From assembly GCA_037013685.1 (NCBI GenBank), contig CM072884.1, positions 101,660,048 to 101,724,047 of the forward strand: a DNA stretch of 64,000 bases, in the 5' to 3' direction. Source of the stretch: Acridotheres tristis. Its lineage: Eukaryota > Chordata > Aves > Passeriformes > Sturnidae. The position numbers and the translations under genes are program-made. Under the pieces are notes generated by a model. It saw only the letters and a list, made by a program, of their open reading frames with translations, was not told the DNA's origin and ran no database searches. Positions 13,401 through 23,900 of this stretch are shown in pieces (position 1 is the stretch's first letter; each line of letters opens with the position of its first letter).

Positions 13401-16400
13401 GTAAGGTGGATATAATTCTTCAATGTTTAGAACCTACGCTAAACTGAATTTCTTAATGGGAAAGTGTGCTCCAAAAAACAGAAGAAAAAAATCTTAGCTG
13501 CACAGTAAATCAAGAATGCCCAGAGAGCATTTTCCAGCAAACGCACATCTTTATTAACAGCAAAGTGTAACTCCAGAAATGTCAGCTGAAATGGGAAAGC
13601 TTTTCAATGTCTCATACTCCTGTTACTGCTCAGGGAAATGTGCAGAGTTACAACAGCCTGTGTTTGGCTGGATCAGGTTACAGCACGAGTGGATCAAACA
13701 CCAAACTGGAGGTGTCTGGCTCCTCTCCAGGCCTGGCTCCCAGAAGTCCTGCTGCTCACCTTGCCCTAGCTTTGGTGGCCGGATGCTCCCACCCTGAGGC
13801 AATTCACCTCGCCAATTTGGCAAAAGATTAATCCTGCAAGAGAAGTGGAGAGCTTTGTGCAGGCTCAGCAAATGGAACCCTTCCATGACAAGCACCAGAG
13901 GAATGGTGTGGGCCAGGGGAGAGGGCATGAGAAAGGAGAAGGCAGCAAGGCCTCTTTTTCACAAATAGTAGGGTCTGCTGCACTGACCTAGCTGCTTGTG
14001 AGACTGAAGCCGTGGTCAAACCATACCTCCTTCATGCTGTGATGGTGGTAACTGGCCCAGCCACGGCACAACTGCTCTTTCTGTCTGCTGCAGAACTGTT
14101 AGAAAATAGCTTTAAAATTATCAAGACCACTTCAGCTCATTGTAGGCAGTCAAGCATTTGCAGCTTAAATTTCTTTTACTGCTTTGCAGGTGGCATGTTT
14201 ATTCAATGTAACCAAGACACCCCTCAATTAAAAAATTAGAATATATAGTTGTGAAACTTCCTGAAAATGTTTGTTTAAGTATAGAGAAACAGCACACAAG
14301 AACTAGGTCACAGGATTGCTTTTCTGGAAGACGTAAGGGATCTGATGGGTCAAAAGGTACGGAAAAACTTGCTTAAAATGGAAGTTTTTCATTGTCTGAA
14401 TTTATGGACTAATTACTAAATCACTATAAATGAAACACCACAATGACTGGATCAGCTGTTTCACAGCCAAGGAAAGACGAGGATAATCTTTAATAGTGTT
14501 AAACTGCTCAAACACTTTTCACATACTTCCATTAGCCAGGACAAAAACGAACGCTACTAACCATTAACAGCTGTAGACTTTAGTTCCTCAATCTTTCCTT
14601 TATTCACTGCAAAATTGTTTTGTCACTGAAAAGGCAAAAATCTGCATGCATTTTCATTCTGAAATATGTCTTCAAACAGTAAATGTGCAAACGGTGCTAA
14701 GTGTCACCAGCAGAAACAGTAAAACCAAATGTTTTAAATATATGAAATTTTTATATAAAGACACAAACAGCAGAGCACAAGACTGGAAGCACCTGGGTTT
14801 CACAAAACAGTATCAGAGATCACAGAACTACTCAGACTGAAAATGTCAACTGTCTGTATTATCAAGATACTGAAGACATTTTCCATTTGTTTTACTTTTT
14901 TAAAAAATGAAACTAACCTTTGCATGTGCGAGCTGAATTTTTTCTTAAATGTGCTGTTCAAGTCATATTGTAAAGTCCCCTACGTCAGCTACCGTACAGG
15001 ACAGACAGAACTGCTGCTGAAATACTGCATATTTGCACACACAGTATTTATTTGGGAGTATGAAAGATCAACTGCTGTACTTTCCGTTTCCAAAACTCCC
15101 TTTAGGATCTCACTTCTGAATTCCATACTAACCACGTATTACTAAAACAATTGCATTAGTAAAACATTTTGACTATATTTTTAGCCTGCCAGTCTTACAG
15201 TCACTCAGTATCAGAAAAGCAGAGCTGACATTCTTTTCTCTTGGCAATGCTCTGAAGTTATTTAAAGCAAAAAAGATACATTTACTCCTCTCTAGCTGAA
15301 GAATTCAACTTTATCTTTAGACACCAGATAGGAAAAGCTTGAGCATACTTTTAAAAAGGCTGATACTGGTCCTAATGTATGAAACCACTTCATTTTTTCT
15401 CTTCTTTTCCTATTTTTCCTCCTATTTCTCAACCCTAACTATAAAAACATAAAACCAAAATCCAAACTCTTCAACACTCCTGTCCCTGAAGTACAAATAT
15501 CGTGGACAAAAAGCCACCTTCCCCTTTGGCTCTTGGAGTCATAACACTAGGTTGACCTGAAGCACCTAAATCCTCAATGGCTGTATAAAAGTACTCATAT
15601 TATGCAGAGTGCCTAAATGCACAGGTTCACATATAACCCCTCTAATGACAACCCAGCATCAATTATGGAATTCTCAATGATTCCGAGCACAGAATTCCAA
15701 CATTAAAGCAAAAAAAGGCATTCATGGCAAGAGCAGAGCAAGCGAGGATCAGTATCACAGACTCATAGAACTGTCAGGGTTGGAAGGGACCTCTGGAGAT
15801 TATCCAGCCCAACCCCCCAGCCAAGGCAGGGTCACCTGGAGCAGGTGACACAGGAACATGTGCAGGTAGGTGGGCTCTGAATGTCTCCAGAGAGACTTCC
15901 ACGACCTGGGCAGCTCTTCTAGTGCTCTGCCACCCTCAACGTAAAGTTCTTCCTCACGTTGACATGGAACTTCTTGTGTGTTTCAATCATATATTCGTAT
16001 TTAGTATATTGATATAAAGATCTATTATCAGTATTTCACACAGAAAATGGTACTAAAGAAAATGAATATCAAGAATCGAGCATCACCAGGTTTTGCTGTT
16101 TTGTTTGTTTTTTTTTAAACGAGCAGCCGTAACAACGATCTGCTGGCACACAGAGCTTGCTTTTAGCCTGATGGGACCTGGGGCTGCTCTAAGCAAAGAC
16201 CTTTGAAACAGCGAGAGCCGGACCGTGCTTTTCGCAGGTTTCATTGACAACCTCCACGCACTAAAAGGCAGACTTTTCAAGATCGAACTGACACTTTCAA
16301 GCCACAACTGCACGAACCCAAACTCTGCGGCAACACAGCTGCGCGCGGATGTACCCCAGAAGCAATCTTAGGTAAGGAATGTGTCTCTTTTCATGCAACA

Positions 16401-16569
16401 CGGAGGGCACGCGGTTCTGAAGCGCTAAAAGGAGCGATTAAGCAGCCGCAAGGAGAGTGGAACTAAGAGCGTGCGAAGAGTTAAGAGGCAGAGCAGAGCG
16501 GGGAGAGCCCCGAGCGCTGCCGGCGGCGCGGGCCCTGCCGGGGCGCGGACCCTTCCTCACCTTGAACAT
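4356..16569 (-). CDS. APOO: APOO (MIC26), MICOS complex subunit, 6 coding exons, 3' end beyond window
   Basis: Apolipoprotein O/MIC26 is an inner-mitochondrial-membrane subunit of the MICOS complex, which shapes cristae junctions; it is the paralogue of MIC27/APOOL. Six exons join in frame on the minus strand: 16569-16561, 12788-12681, 10431-10312, 7687-7633, 6563-6468 and 4447-4356. All introns are GT-AG. They give 160 residues starting MFK-VIRLG and containing [16 protein letters not shown] and SKIKKLVYP, all clearly like vertebrate APOO. Two short glycine-containing membrane segments lie at about residues 110-128 and 136-150. The human protein is 198 aa, and residue 160 here aligns with human residue 160, so about 38 C-terminal residues are missing; no matching exon was found in 1-4355. 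The start codon is in a CpG island, and exon 1 encodes only three residues, as in mammals. Identity is sure; expression is not visible from sequence. Confidence 0.95.
6468..6563 (-). CDS. APOO: APOO coding exon 5 (first membrane segment)
   Basis: 96 bp, acceptor TTTTCAG, donor GTAAGT. It encodes residues 98-129 and the first base of codon 130, including [16 protein letters not shown] and the hydrophobic [13 protein letters not shown]. This is the most conserved part of the APOO/APOOL family. Confidence 0.94.
7300..7348. repeat. Imperfect tandem duplication, 26-bp period x 2
   Basis: GCTGGGCCAAGCAAATACTG at 7300 and GCTGGGTCAAGCAAATTCTG at 7326 differ by two bases. This is a small recent duplication in APOO intron 4 (between exons 4 and 5 it would be lower; here it lies between 6564 and 7632). 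Confidence 0.85.
7633..7687 (-). CDS. APOO: APOO coding exon 4
   Basis: 55 bp, acceptor in a T-rich tract, donor GTAAAT. It encodes [18 protein letters not shown] plus one base of the next codon (residues 80-97), an amphipathic stretch before the membrane region. The phase matches exons 3 and 5. Confidence 0.9.
7688..10311. other. APOO intron 3
   Basis: Intronic, mostly AT-rich, with poly-A/T runs near 7690 and 7770. Segment 9150-9500 is noticeably more GC-rich and has overlapping open frames on both strands (9151-9468 minus, 9179-9502 plus). I recognise no family there; it may be an old degraded repeat. Confidence 0.5.
10312..10431 (-). CDS. APOO: APOO coding exon 3
   Basis: 120 bp, 40 codons, phase 0 at both ends (residues 40-79), acceptor TTCACAG and donor GTATAA. 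It encodes [15 protein letters not shown] followed by a charged segment and the conserved EPYTAWCQ end. It aligns residue for residue in length with the equivalent mammalian segment. Confidence 0.93.
12681..12788 (-). CDS. APOO: APOO coding exon 2
   Basis: Acceptor TTTCCAG and donor GTAAGT bound 108 bp, 36 codons, phase 0 at both ends (residues 4-39). It encodes [20 protein letters not shown] and then a lysine/glutamate-rich linker. This matches the N-terminal region of APOO, which includes a weakly hydrophobic stretch that probably takes part in mitochondrial targeting. Confidence 0.92.
12789..15750. other. APOO intron 1, unique part
   Basis: AT-rich intron sequence, with a GC-richer patch at about 13,570-13,990 that has overlapping ORFs on both strands. 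No recognised repeat or exon was seen. The intron continues through the CR1 copy at 15,751 up to exon 1. Confidence 0.5.
15751..15983 (-). mobile_element. CR1 LINE 3' fragment (minus orientation)
   Basis: The plus strand begins with a reversed CR1 tail (ATCACAGACTCATAGAACTG). It continues with the typical GGTTGGAAGGGACCTCTGGA, the CCAACCCCCCAGCCAAGGCA block and a GTAAAGTTCTTCCTCACGTT segment. This is the standard 5'-truncated 3' end of a chicken-repeat-1 non-LTR retrotransposon in APOO intron 1. It holds no intact ORF. Confidence 0.9.
16561..16569 (-). CDS. APOO: APOO coding exon 1 (Met-Phe-Lys)
   Basis: Nine coding bases, ATG TTC AAG, are followed by a GTGAGG donor. The ATG lies in a reversed YY1-type motif (GCCGCCATGTT) inside the CpG island. 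It ends in phase 0 and joins exon 2, which begins Val-Ile. The human protein also starts MFKVI, which supports this start and this tiny first coding exon. Confidence 0.9.
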
Positions 16570-16612
16570 GGCGGCGCCGGGCGCGCGGCGACGGGGCGAT
16601 GGCGTCACCGCG

Positions 16613-16626
16613 GCGTGACGTCACGC
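16613..16626. promoter_or_regulatory. Palindromic CRE (CREB/ATF site) upstream of APOO
   Basis: GCGTGACGTCACGC is a perfect 14-bp palindrome containing the full consensus CRE TGACGTCA at 16616-16623. It lies about 47 bp upstream of the APOO ATG, where functional CREs cluster in CpG-island promoters. CREB/ATF binding is inferred from the motif only. Confidence 0.75.
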
Positions 16627-16835
16627 TGTGGCCCCGCCCAGCGCCCGCCCGCTGCCGGCGCCGCTCGGGGCGCGGAGAGGTTCGAATGTGCGCGGGCTGC
16701 CATGAGGGAATGGCGCTTCAGGGCTTGTGCGGGGCGCGAGTGAGGTGCCCAAAGGACTTACACGCTAGCCCTCAGCCCCGCAGCAAGGCTTGCTGTGTTA
16801 CCCTGCAGCCTTTATAAAGAAGGTTCGGCTGTTCA

Positions 16836-17280
16836 GAGATCACAGAATCAGTCACACGATCAGTCTTTTCCAATCAGGTTGGAAATCCAACCTGAATCCA
16901 ACCTGTGACCGAACACCACCGTGTCAATGAGACCGTGGCACTGAGTGCCACGTCCAGTCTTTCTTTAAACACCTCCAAGAACGAGGACTCCACCAGCAGT
17001 CCATTCCAATGTCTACTCACCCTTTCTGTGAAGAAATTCTTCCTAATGTCCAACCTAGACCGCTCCTGGCACATCTTAAGACTGTCCTCTCATCCTGTCG
17101 CTGGCAGAACAGAGCGTGTCCCACCTGGCTGTCCCTCCTGTCAGGGAGCTGTAGAGTGATAAGGTCACCCCCGAGCCTTCTTTTCCCCTGGCTGAACACC
17201 CCCAGCTCCCTCAGCTGCTCCTCACGGAATTGTGCTGCAGAGCCTTCCCCAGCTCCATTGCTCTTCTGTCCCACTGCCGA
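16836..17280 (-). mobile_element. CR1 LINE 3' fragment (minus orientation)
   Basis: The plus strand starts with the reversed CR1 tail (GATCACAGAATCAGTCACAC). It continues through the hallmark blocks CCACCCTTTCTGTGAAGAAA-like at about 17,018, TGTCCAACCTAGACCGCTCC, GATAAGGTCACCCCCGAGCC and AACACCCCCAGCTCCCTCAG. The copy is about 440 bp, diverged and without a working ORF. It lies just outside the APOO CpG island and abuts the LTR-like fold-back. Confidence 0.93.
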
Positions 17281-17294
17281 TAAAATTTGGATGG

Positions 17295-17402
17295 TTGTGC
17301 TGGTTTTGCTTGGGGTAGATTTAATTCTCTTCACATTGACTGGTAAGGGGCTGTGATTAGTGCTGAACACAGAGTTGATAATACAGAAATGTTTCTGTTA
17401 TT
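17295..17402 (+). mobile_element. ERV LTR-like fragment, left arm of an inverted pair
   Basis: TTGTGCTGGTTTTGCTTGGG, a TTAATTCTCTTCACATTG block and GATAATACAGAAATGTTTCT resemble the start of songbird endogenous-retrovirus LTRs (recall, not a search). The same sequence recurs inverted at 17,540-17,644, giving a fold-back. No retroviral gene is present. Calling it an LTR is inference; the inverted repetition is directly seen. Confidence 0.6.
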
Positions 17403-17645
17403 CATGTGTTGAAGACAGAATATGCCTTTCCTCAGTTGGGGTTACCTGTCCCAGCTGTGTCTCCTCCCACACACTCCCAGCCCCCTTGCCAGCATGAAAA
17501 GCAGAAAAGGCCTTAGCTCTCTGTAATCCCTGCTCAGCATTAACAAAAAACATTTCTGTATTATCAACCCTGTGTTCAGCACTAATCCAATACACAGCCA
17601 ATGTGAAGAGAATTAACTCTGCCCCAGCCAAAACCAGCACAATTG
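17403..17645 (-). mobile_element. ERV LTR-like fragment, minus orientation
   Basis: Read on the minus strand it begins TTGTGCTGGTTTTGGCTGGG, then AGAGTTAATTCTCTTCACAT, and later GATAATACAGAAATG, a purine-rich GGGAGGAGACACAGCTGGGA block and an AACCCCAACTGAGGAAAGG block. This looks like a partial LTR of a passerine-type ERV. Its first ~105 bp are the inverse of the neighbouring 17,295-17,402. No coding remnant is seen. Confidence 0.6.
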
Positions 17646-17917
17646 GGTTAGTGTATGGACAGGGTTCTGTGCCTTTCTAACCTCATTATATTAAAAATAA
17701 AAAAATTCAAACACCCTTTTCTCAGTATTTTTAGACTCTTTGATCTCTGCATCTCCCGTGGCAGCTCCCAGCTCTCTTGAGTGAGTTGGACAGTGCAAGT
17801 TTTCTCTGCTCACATCTGCGACAAGGGAGGGTCTTGTGTACATCCCAGGTGACTGATTTGTAACTCGGTGGGAGATGAATATCAGAAATGAGGAGTGCTA
17901 CATTTCTGACAGAAAAT

Positions 17918-17985
17918 GGGATTGGAACAGACTGCCCAGGGAGGTGGTGGAGTCACCATCGCCGGGGTTGTTCAAGGAACATAGT
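17918..17985 (+). mobile_element. CR1 LINE fragment (plus orientation)
   Basis: TTGGAACAGACTGCCCAGGG followed by AGGTGGTGGAGTCACCATCG and GGTTGTTCAAG is a signature block of CR1 3' sequence. It is a short relic with no 3' tail. It lies in the repeat cluster right of the APOO promoter. Confidence 0.85.
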
Positions 17986-20900
17986 TTCTTGAAAAAAGCT
18001 AATATTGATTTTAGAATATGAATAGCACCGTGTTGGTCCTAGAAAGCATTAGTAGAAGAATTTTAATGCAAAAGGTGAATCACCTAAAGAATATGGTAGC
18101 AAACAGTTCATCGGGAACAGTACTGTGGAAAGACAGACAAGGTGTGCACTCTTGTGAGATTTTCTTTGTGATGATAATTTTTGTTGTTCCCTCCTAAAAT
18201 TCCTACATTTCTTTACTGCAGGTTTTTTACAGACCTAATAGAAGCAGCTGTAGCAGAAAGAAGTTTAACCACTTCATTGCAGAACTGGGCAATGCTCCTT
18301 AACAGGCAAATTAATGGAACAGCAGAAATACCATGAACAAATGATACATGATGAGCTCCAGTACCCACAGAAAATACTGGTATTTTATTATGGATTTGGT
18401 TATAAAGCCTTTAGCATGGAAGAGTTAAACCTAAAATGTACCTAAGTCACCAATCAGTGAAGAACACCAATTGTCCTTTTTCTCCATTGCACTATGCTTA
18501 ACACAATTAGTTACATTTGCAGAATATAAGCAGCCAGAGTGAGGCAAATGTTTATGGAAAACTGATTTTGCATCATTTTGTGGAGGGTTTTTCAGGATGT
18601 GGATTGATGGTGTAGTTTGCAAAGTAGTTGCATTTCTTGATGCATTTCATTAATAATTCTCAAGGAGTTTGAGAAAGAAAATGCTCAAAGCTCAAAATTA
18701 GAGATGAGCCCACAAGAGCAGTGATGACATCAAGGTGAAAAATGGCACCTGCTCTGGTTAGTTCACAACCAGAGCTAAGTCCCATGCCATGGGTAGGATC
18801 AACTGTTCCTCAATTTTTGTAGGGGGCGGACATAAGAATATTGCAAATACACTTTCTTTTTAAGTTTAGTACATGAACAGTAAAGAAAATTCCTTTTTTT
18901 TTCTGGACATAAAATGTTGTAAATGTTACAAATACATATTTTTGTCATCAATTTATATGTAGTAGCTATACAGCAATTATTAATACAATTATATAACACA
19001 GATATAAATATCTGAAGAACAGATGGTTCTTTCAAAAAAATTTAATCCAAATAATTTTATTAATATCTTCAGTGCTTTTATTTTGTTAATGTGAAAGTTA
19101 ATCTTTAAAACTATTGATATGACTGATTAAAATAAATGGGAAAACCTTTGTAGAGACCAATTAAAATACATTTGCTTTCATGTAGGTATATTCTTCTCTT
19201 ATGCTGGAGGAGGTTGTCCCTGTAAACCTTCCCTAGGACAAGGGTAATATATGCCATAATGGACTATTCATAGTCCAAAACAGTCAGACAGGCTTTAAAA
19301 GAAGCTGAAGTTTCTGCTGCTGCGGCCATAGAATAAAGAGCATTATTGGCATGATTGACTCCTGGCTGTTTCTAATATAAAAACCTCTAGAAATTGCAGT
19401 TTGGTTTTGCATGCCAGTAATTTTCTCTCTCCTTGGTAATTGGCTTTTCTAAACACTTGTGAAAGACACATTTCCTTCAGAAATCTGCAGGTCAGAGAAG
19501 CTTGAAAATGTCTCTACAGTTCATAAACTATGTCATCACAGGCAGAAATACAACTTAAGAAACTTGATCTCTAATCCTCTGCCTTAGCTATTATGGTCTG
19601 AGCTTTCATAATGTTGTATTAGCTTGCTTGTTTACAGTTTATTTTTTGGTCATGAAAATAAGATAAGTTCTTTACTACTAATACAATTACAGTTCTTTGC
19701 CATAGATTTATAATTGTAGGGGAAAAATTATTTGTGGTACATTAATGTTAAAATACGAGTGTGTAACATCTGTCCATCAAATACCAATGAAGTTACCTAC
19801 TCACACTGATCACTGGAAAACATTATAATTCTGAAAGGCTGTTTTATTTTGATGTTCTCCTTCATGATAAATCTTCTTGTATATTAAAACAACCAACCCA
19901 AACATCCCCCATGTTTTTCCATGCACCTTTTCTCATTAAAACAAATTATTTTTTTCAAATACCATGACTTGTCGCTACAGTTTTGCAGCTTGTTTAGAAC
20001 TGGGTTTTGATATCTTTATAAAATAAACTGTAATTCCGCCTCTTAAAGCTTTTTGTTTGTGTTGTGTTTTAAGTGGAAAGAATGCCGTTTGGCACATCTC
20101 TCTTCAAGTTCATTGAAAATATGTAGTTAATATGAAATACACAACCACAAGGGCTCCAGTAAATTCAACCTCCAGTTGTTAAGCAGCTTCACCCAGTGCT
20201 GTGAGCCTGGCACTCTAAATGCCCACACAAGGGACAATGGGAGGGGTCATGCCAGGCACACAGCTTTGCTGGGCGGGTCTGAAAAGCACATCATCAATTT
20301 CTCAGGTTCCTGTCGCTTTTAGCACATATTTGTTAGGCAGCTAATTGAACTGGTTTTATTGGGGGCATGATGACAGACTTTTCACCGTTCCTTTGTGAAG
20401 GGGGAGCAGTTTGCATGTCTATAAGAATTCTCCCTCATCCTTACTACTTTATTCACTTCCTAAATAAAAACAAACCGAAATCGAACAGATTTTGTATTTA
20501 ATGATACCGTCTTATTTAGAGTGAAACTTACCTTGTGCTTTTTCTTTTCATACTTAAGGTGGGTCATTCTTTGACGTTTGTCAGAGGCACTTTATTGGCA
20601 GCTACAGGTCTGAAGTCATACATTCAGAAAGTAAATTGGGTGTTGAGAACAGATGCCATTGCAGAGCTATTCGTGCTTTCTCACTGACCTACCTTTAATT
20701 GCAGCAAAGTCTTTACCGCATTCACATCTGAGGTAAACCAGGACATGAATTTTAGCACCTGTTGTCTCACCAGCCTTGTCACATTTTGACACATTTTGTA
20801 TTTTTTTACAAAATACACTCTGTGCTTTCCAAATAAAGATTCTATAATTTAAGTCAAGGGACAGGTATGAGAGAGACATATATAATGCAAAAAAACCAGT

Positions 20901-23900
20901 GTAATTCAACTGCATCTATCTCACTTTTGATATTACCATGGTTAAAAACCCAAACGCGTTCCTTCCCTAATTCAAATCCTTGGCTTCTCACTGCAGCCAC
21001 CAGTAGCTCTGGTTCCACATTTTTCAGCTGCTCCGTCCAGCTGCAATGAATAATTCTTCTGTCATTTTATCAACAAGTTTTTTATACTACCAACAGAGAT
21101 GTGTGGATTGGCTAGTCAAGCACAGATAACAGGCTACCAGTAGCAGTGAGAACACAAACAGCTTTTTGATGCCCTTAAGCACCCATCACAACAAAGCCCA
21201 ATTCCTTTCAAAATTCAAATGCACCTCAAATTTCAGTTGAAAGGGACACATTCTTGAAATCAACTGAGGGTAAAAAATGAAAGGTCCCAGATCTGTTGCC
21301 AGTCATTATATATTTTATGCAAGATTTTTTTTTTCCTTAAAAATTATTTTCACAGTAATCCCTAGCTTCTTAGCAAAGTGATGTGAATAGCTTTACCTCA
21401 TTTACCTTTAAATGTATTGATTTACATATCTTTATAAATATGCATGCATATTAAATGTAATACATTATTTACCTAAACAAGTTTTTAGGTCTACCGAATA
21501 ATTTTCAATTAAAGGCACACATTCCTTCTGGAAGCAAAATGCCCATTTTAGGACATAATCCGGCTTCTGTGCAGAGCACTCATGAGTCAGGAAGTCCTTC
21601 TGCAGTTCCTTGCTCTGTGATACTACGGCATTTGTTAAGGCTGGGTTTGCACCTTTGCATTCCTTTTCCTCATATTCATTAAAAGCCATAATATCTGCAA
21701 CTTTCCACTACTGCTTCCTTTCTGAGAGCATTTGCCACAAAGGAGCAACACTCAACCTTACACAAGCCTAATCCTGAAGTGCCTTTAAGAAACTCTAGGA
21801 CACTCCAGGTGTCTCCCACAATTACTACTGAAAACGGTCATTCAGATGGCCTCCCCTAATGATCTGTTTAACACACATTATCCCTACTGCTCCTCCCAAT
21901 GTGACGCTGTTGATGTCTACCCCCCACTCCCTCTGGCGAAGGGCTATGGCTGGCATGACTGCAGCTCATGGTGCAGGAACTGAGGGGGCACAGCCTGACA
22001 AGAGTCATTATTTTTAACTGCTTTCATCGAGCACAACATTTGAAACTAACTCCTCAGGCTCATGAATTAGTATGATATGGTGCTGGAACACTAAAAAAAC
22101 AATGCCTTGCTTGCTTTGGCTGTTGTATAGATGAGAAAAATGTCACATTTCTCAAGTGTGATCAAATAGGTTCTCACTCCTCTCTGCATGTAACAATACA
22201 AGACAGTACACGGGCCCAGAAACTGGGTGTTACAAATAGGAGCCACTTCCCTGAACATCAAGAGTGGCAATTTCATGTATTGAAAAGCCTGAGGGATCAA
22301 TCCATTGTTACAGAAAATGGGAATATGAAACAGGTAAATTGTATGTCTGGTTCCAGACATTATCTCTGAAGGATATTGGATGATTTCCATCCACAGCAGA
22401 TGCATAAATCATCAAAAATTAAAGGACTGGAAAATTACTAACCCAGTCACTTTAATGTGTTCTGCCCTGCTTTGAACAAGACTGCAGATATGAGAGAGCA
22501 GATCTCTCTGTGGGTTTCTAACCCGGTTTAACAAGCTTAGCAAAAAATACATTATTGTAATTATTTTTTACCATGGGAAAAATAAAAATTTCTGCACAGC
22601 AAAGCGAGGACAAAACTAAAATTGAGAAACTCTGATCACTTTTTAAGGAGCATAAGTTCTGCAGAGTACAGTTGGTTATTATGTGGGTGTTAACAATCTT
22701 GTACTGAGATTTCCTTGGCTAAGGTATTGAGTTTATTTAACTTACTTAGAGATCACTCTCACTCCCCTTGTTTTCAAAGAACAGCACTAAGCCAAAGACC
22801 ACCTCTTTCAGAAAACAGCTAAAACATTTCCAATAAGGTTGTTAATTGGATCAGTTCCCAACTTTAAGACCATGAAAAGTCATTCAACTAAAAGCTACAG
22901 CTCAGTTAATTATCATCACCTTTTCTTTCCCTTCTGACTACGTAGTGCTTTGCAGTGCTTTGGATAATCTGTCAGGAGAAAGATAAGGAAAAGTTATTAC
23001 TTGACAGTAACTTCTTGATTGCAATAAATTAACTCCAACTCAGGAGGAGAAGAAATATACAGATTAAAACAAAAAAACAAACAACTTTTGCCCTCTGAAA
23101 CGTCTCCTTCTGAAATTTTGGTATTTTGGACTTCATTATAGCAAGTTAAAATTCAGTTCTTGGTATCAAGTTGCCACCGGTGTTAGATGAAAAAATCCTT
23201 GCAGAACTGCCTGTAAGAGCCAGAGGAAGAAGTGAGAGTGTGTGTGACACAGGGCAAATCCTCTGGAACATCCTAAGCTGACCAAGGACATCTAAGTGAC
23301 TTGGACTCTTTCCTGGGCATAAATTTGCCAAGAGGGCCTTTGGAGAAGGGGATGCTGATAGCAGAGCCACTCCTTGCTTTCCAGGAGAGAAAATAAAGGT
23401 CATCACTACACCAGCATAGGGGAAGCATTTAAGCTGTGCCTTCCATTGGTATCAGAAGTACAATCCCATGCATTTTGTACGACTTTGGCAATCAGGGAAG
23501 GTAAACACAAGAAGAACCCACTGACAACCTTAAAACTTTTACCCTGAAATGACAGAACTTAAACACAGAGGAAATAAATACTTGGTTTCTGTTGGCATTA
23601 TTCCTCTGAAAAAGAAAGGATGGTAAAGTCAGAAAGTCTCATCAATAGCACTCAAATACATATAAACAGACCCACACCATGCACAATTCACCACAGGAAA
23701 GATTCTCACACAGAAAAAATAATTACATGGTGTAACTCGAACTTGTGAGACAAAACACATGACAAACTCCAAATAAACCAATGTTTAGAACATGCCTGAG
23801 GACATATTGAAAAGGCTGCGGGAAAGGAAGCTGCCAGTTTAAGCCAAAGACAGACACAGCTGTCTGGTAAAACTAAATAGTGCAATAAAAGGGTTAACCA

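Larger units (their letters stand above)
16440..16760. promoter_or_regulatory. APOO: CpG-island promoter of APOO
   Basis: A sharp switch from AT-rich DNA to dense CpG around the APOO start codon. It contains GC boxes (CCCCGCCC, CGCCCGCCCG), a CRE palindrome and a YY1-type motif. No TATA box lies at a suitable distance. CpG-island promoters are often bidirectional, and in mammals a plus-strand gene (CXorf58) starts next to this promoter. No plus-strand first coding exon was recognised here. Confidence 0.85.

Noticed and set aside
16471..16817. Plus-strand ORFs in the APOO CpG island as a divergent gene
   Set aside because: Arg/Ala-rich CpG-type frames with no resemblance to CXorf58 or any family I know.
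16905..17370. ORFs of 84-117 codons on both strands at 16.9-17.4 kb
   Set aside because: They fall in the CR1 and LTR-like fragments; CR1 3' ends carry no intact coding region here.
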